Below the pieces are notes generated by a model. That model did not search any database and was not told the origin of the DNA. It saw nothing but the letters and a program-made list of their open reading frames with translations. From the NCBI GenBank assembly GCA_016763095.1, contig JAESUK010000065.1, positions 1 through 6,658 on the forward strand: a stretch of DNA of 6,658 nt, written 5' to 3'. The stretch's first letter is position 1. Each line of letters starts with the position of its first letter. The position numbers and the translations under genes are program-made. Origin of the DNA: Alphaproteobacteria bacterium. GTDB taxonomy: Bacteria; Pseudomonadota; Alphaproteobacteria; Micavibrionales; Micavibrionaceae. This document shows, one piece after another, positions 6,558 through 6,658 of the stretch.

Positions 6558-6658
6558 AGCTGCTTCACCATCATTAGACACAAATCATCATCCACGGGAC
6601 GAATGTCATTGGGCATAATGCTCTGCGCATCATAAACAACCCCCTGCCCATCGGCGGC
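6554..6658 (-). CDS. C-terminal end of an unidentified gene (partial at right edge)
   Basis: The reverse strand is open from the right edge to a TAA at 6556-6554. It encodes 34 residues that include GVVYDAQSIMPNDIRP and end DDDLCLMMVKQL. The fragment has coding-like composition and leaves no gap to the neighbouring gene, which supports a real 3' end. The acidic DDD followed by a hydrophobic C-terminal helix is not diagnostic of any family I know. It is convergent with the small gene at 6213, and the two stop codons share the bases TTAA. The start and most of the protein lie outside the window. Confidence 0.55.
   Translation of the reverse strand, partial: AADGQGVVYDAQSIMPNDIRPVDDDLCLMMVKQL

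Overview
The window looks like a stretch of proteobacterial, most likely alphaproteobacterial, chromosome of moderate G+C. The evidence is a TadE/TadG pair with a von Willebrand factor A (vWA) domain in TadG, and a long bacterial pyruvate phosphate dikinase of the type usual in that class. This placement is an inference from family resemblance; there is no rRNA or other phylogenetic marker here.

Layout, left to right. Bases 3-113 (+) hold an open frame resembling an internal part of a KdsB-type cytidylyltransferase. It is cut on the left by the window edge and loses its resemblance on the right, where it runs without a stop into the next gene. Bases 138-668 and 672-2078 (+) are a tightly spaced tadE-like/tadG-like pair encoding envelope proteins associated with Flp/Tad pili. 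Bases 2094-3311 (-) encode a PD-(D/E)XK nuclease-superfamily protein of visibly AT-rich DNA, convergent with tadG across a 15-bp gap. Bases 3326-6025 (-) encode pyruvate phosphate dikinase (ppdK), immediately upstream of the nuclease on the same strand and probably cotranscribed with it. Bases 6026-6212 are a short divergent intergenic region with a candidate promoter and an imperfect inverted repeat. Bases 6213-6557 (+) encode a small soluble protein I do not recognise. Bases 6554-6658 (-) are the last 34 codons of a gene that enters from the right edge; its product is not recognisable.

The genes do not form one pathway. The tad pair concerns the cell surface. PpdK is a central carbon enzyme interconverting pyruvate and phosphoenolpyruvate. 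The nuclease looks like an accessory gene placed between the two, and could be a defence or repair function, though nothing next to it confirms either. No tRNA, rRNA, CRISPR array, insertion sequence or convincing intrinsic terminator was seen. I see no clear new multi-gene system. The points most worth a second look are the kdsB-like remnant joined in frame to tadE, and the AT-rich nuclease gene behind ppdK.
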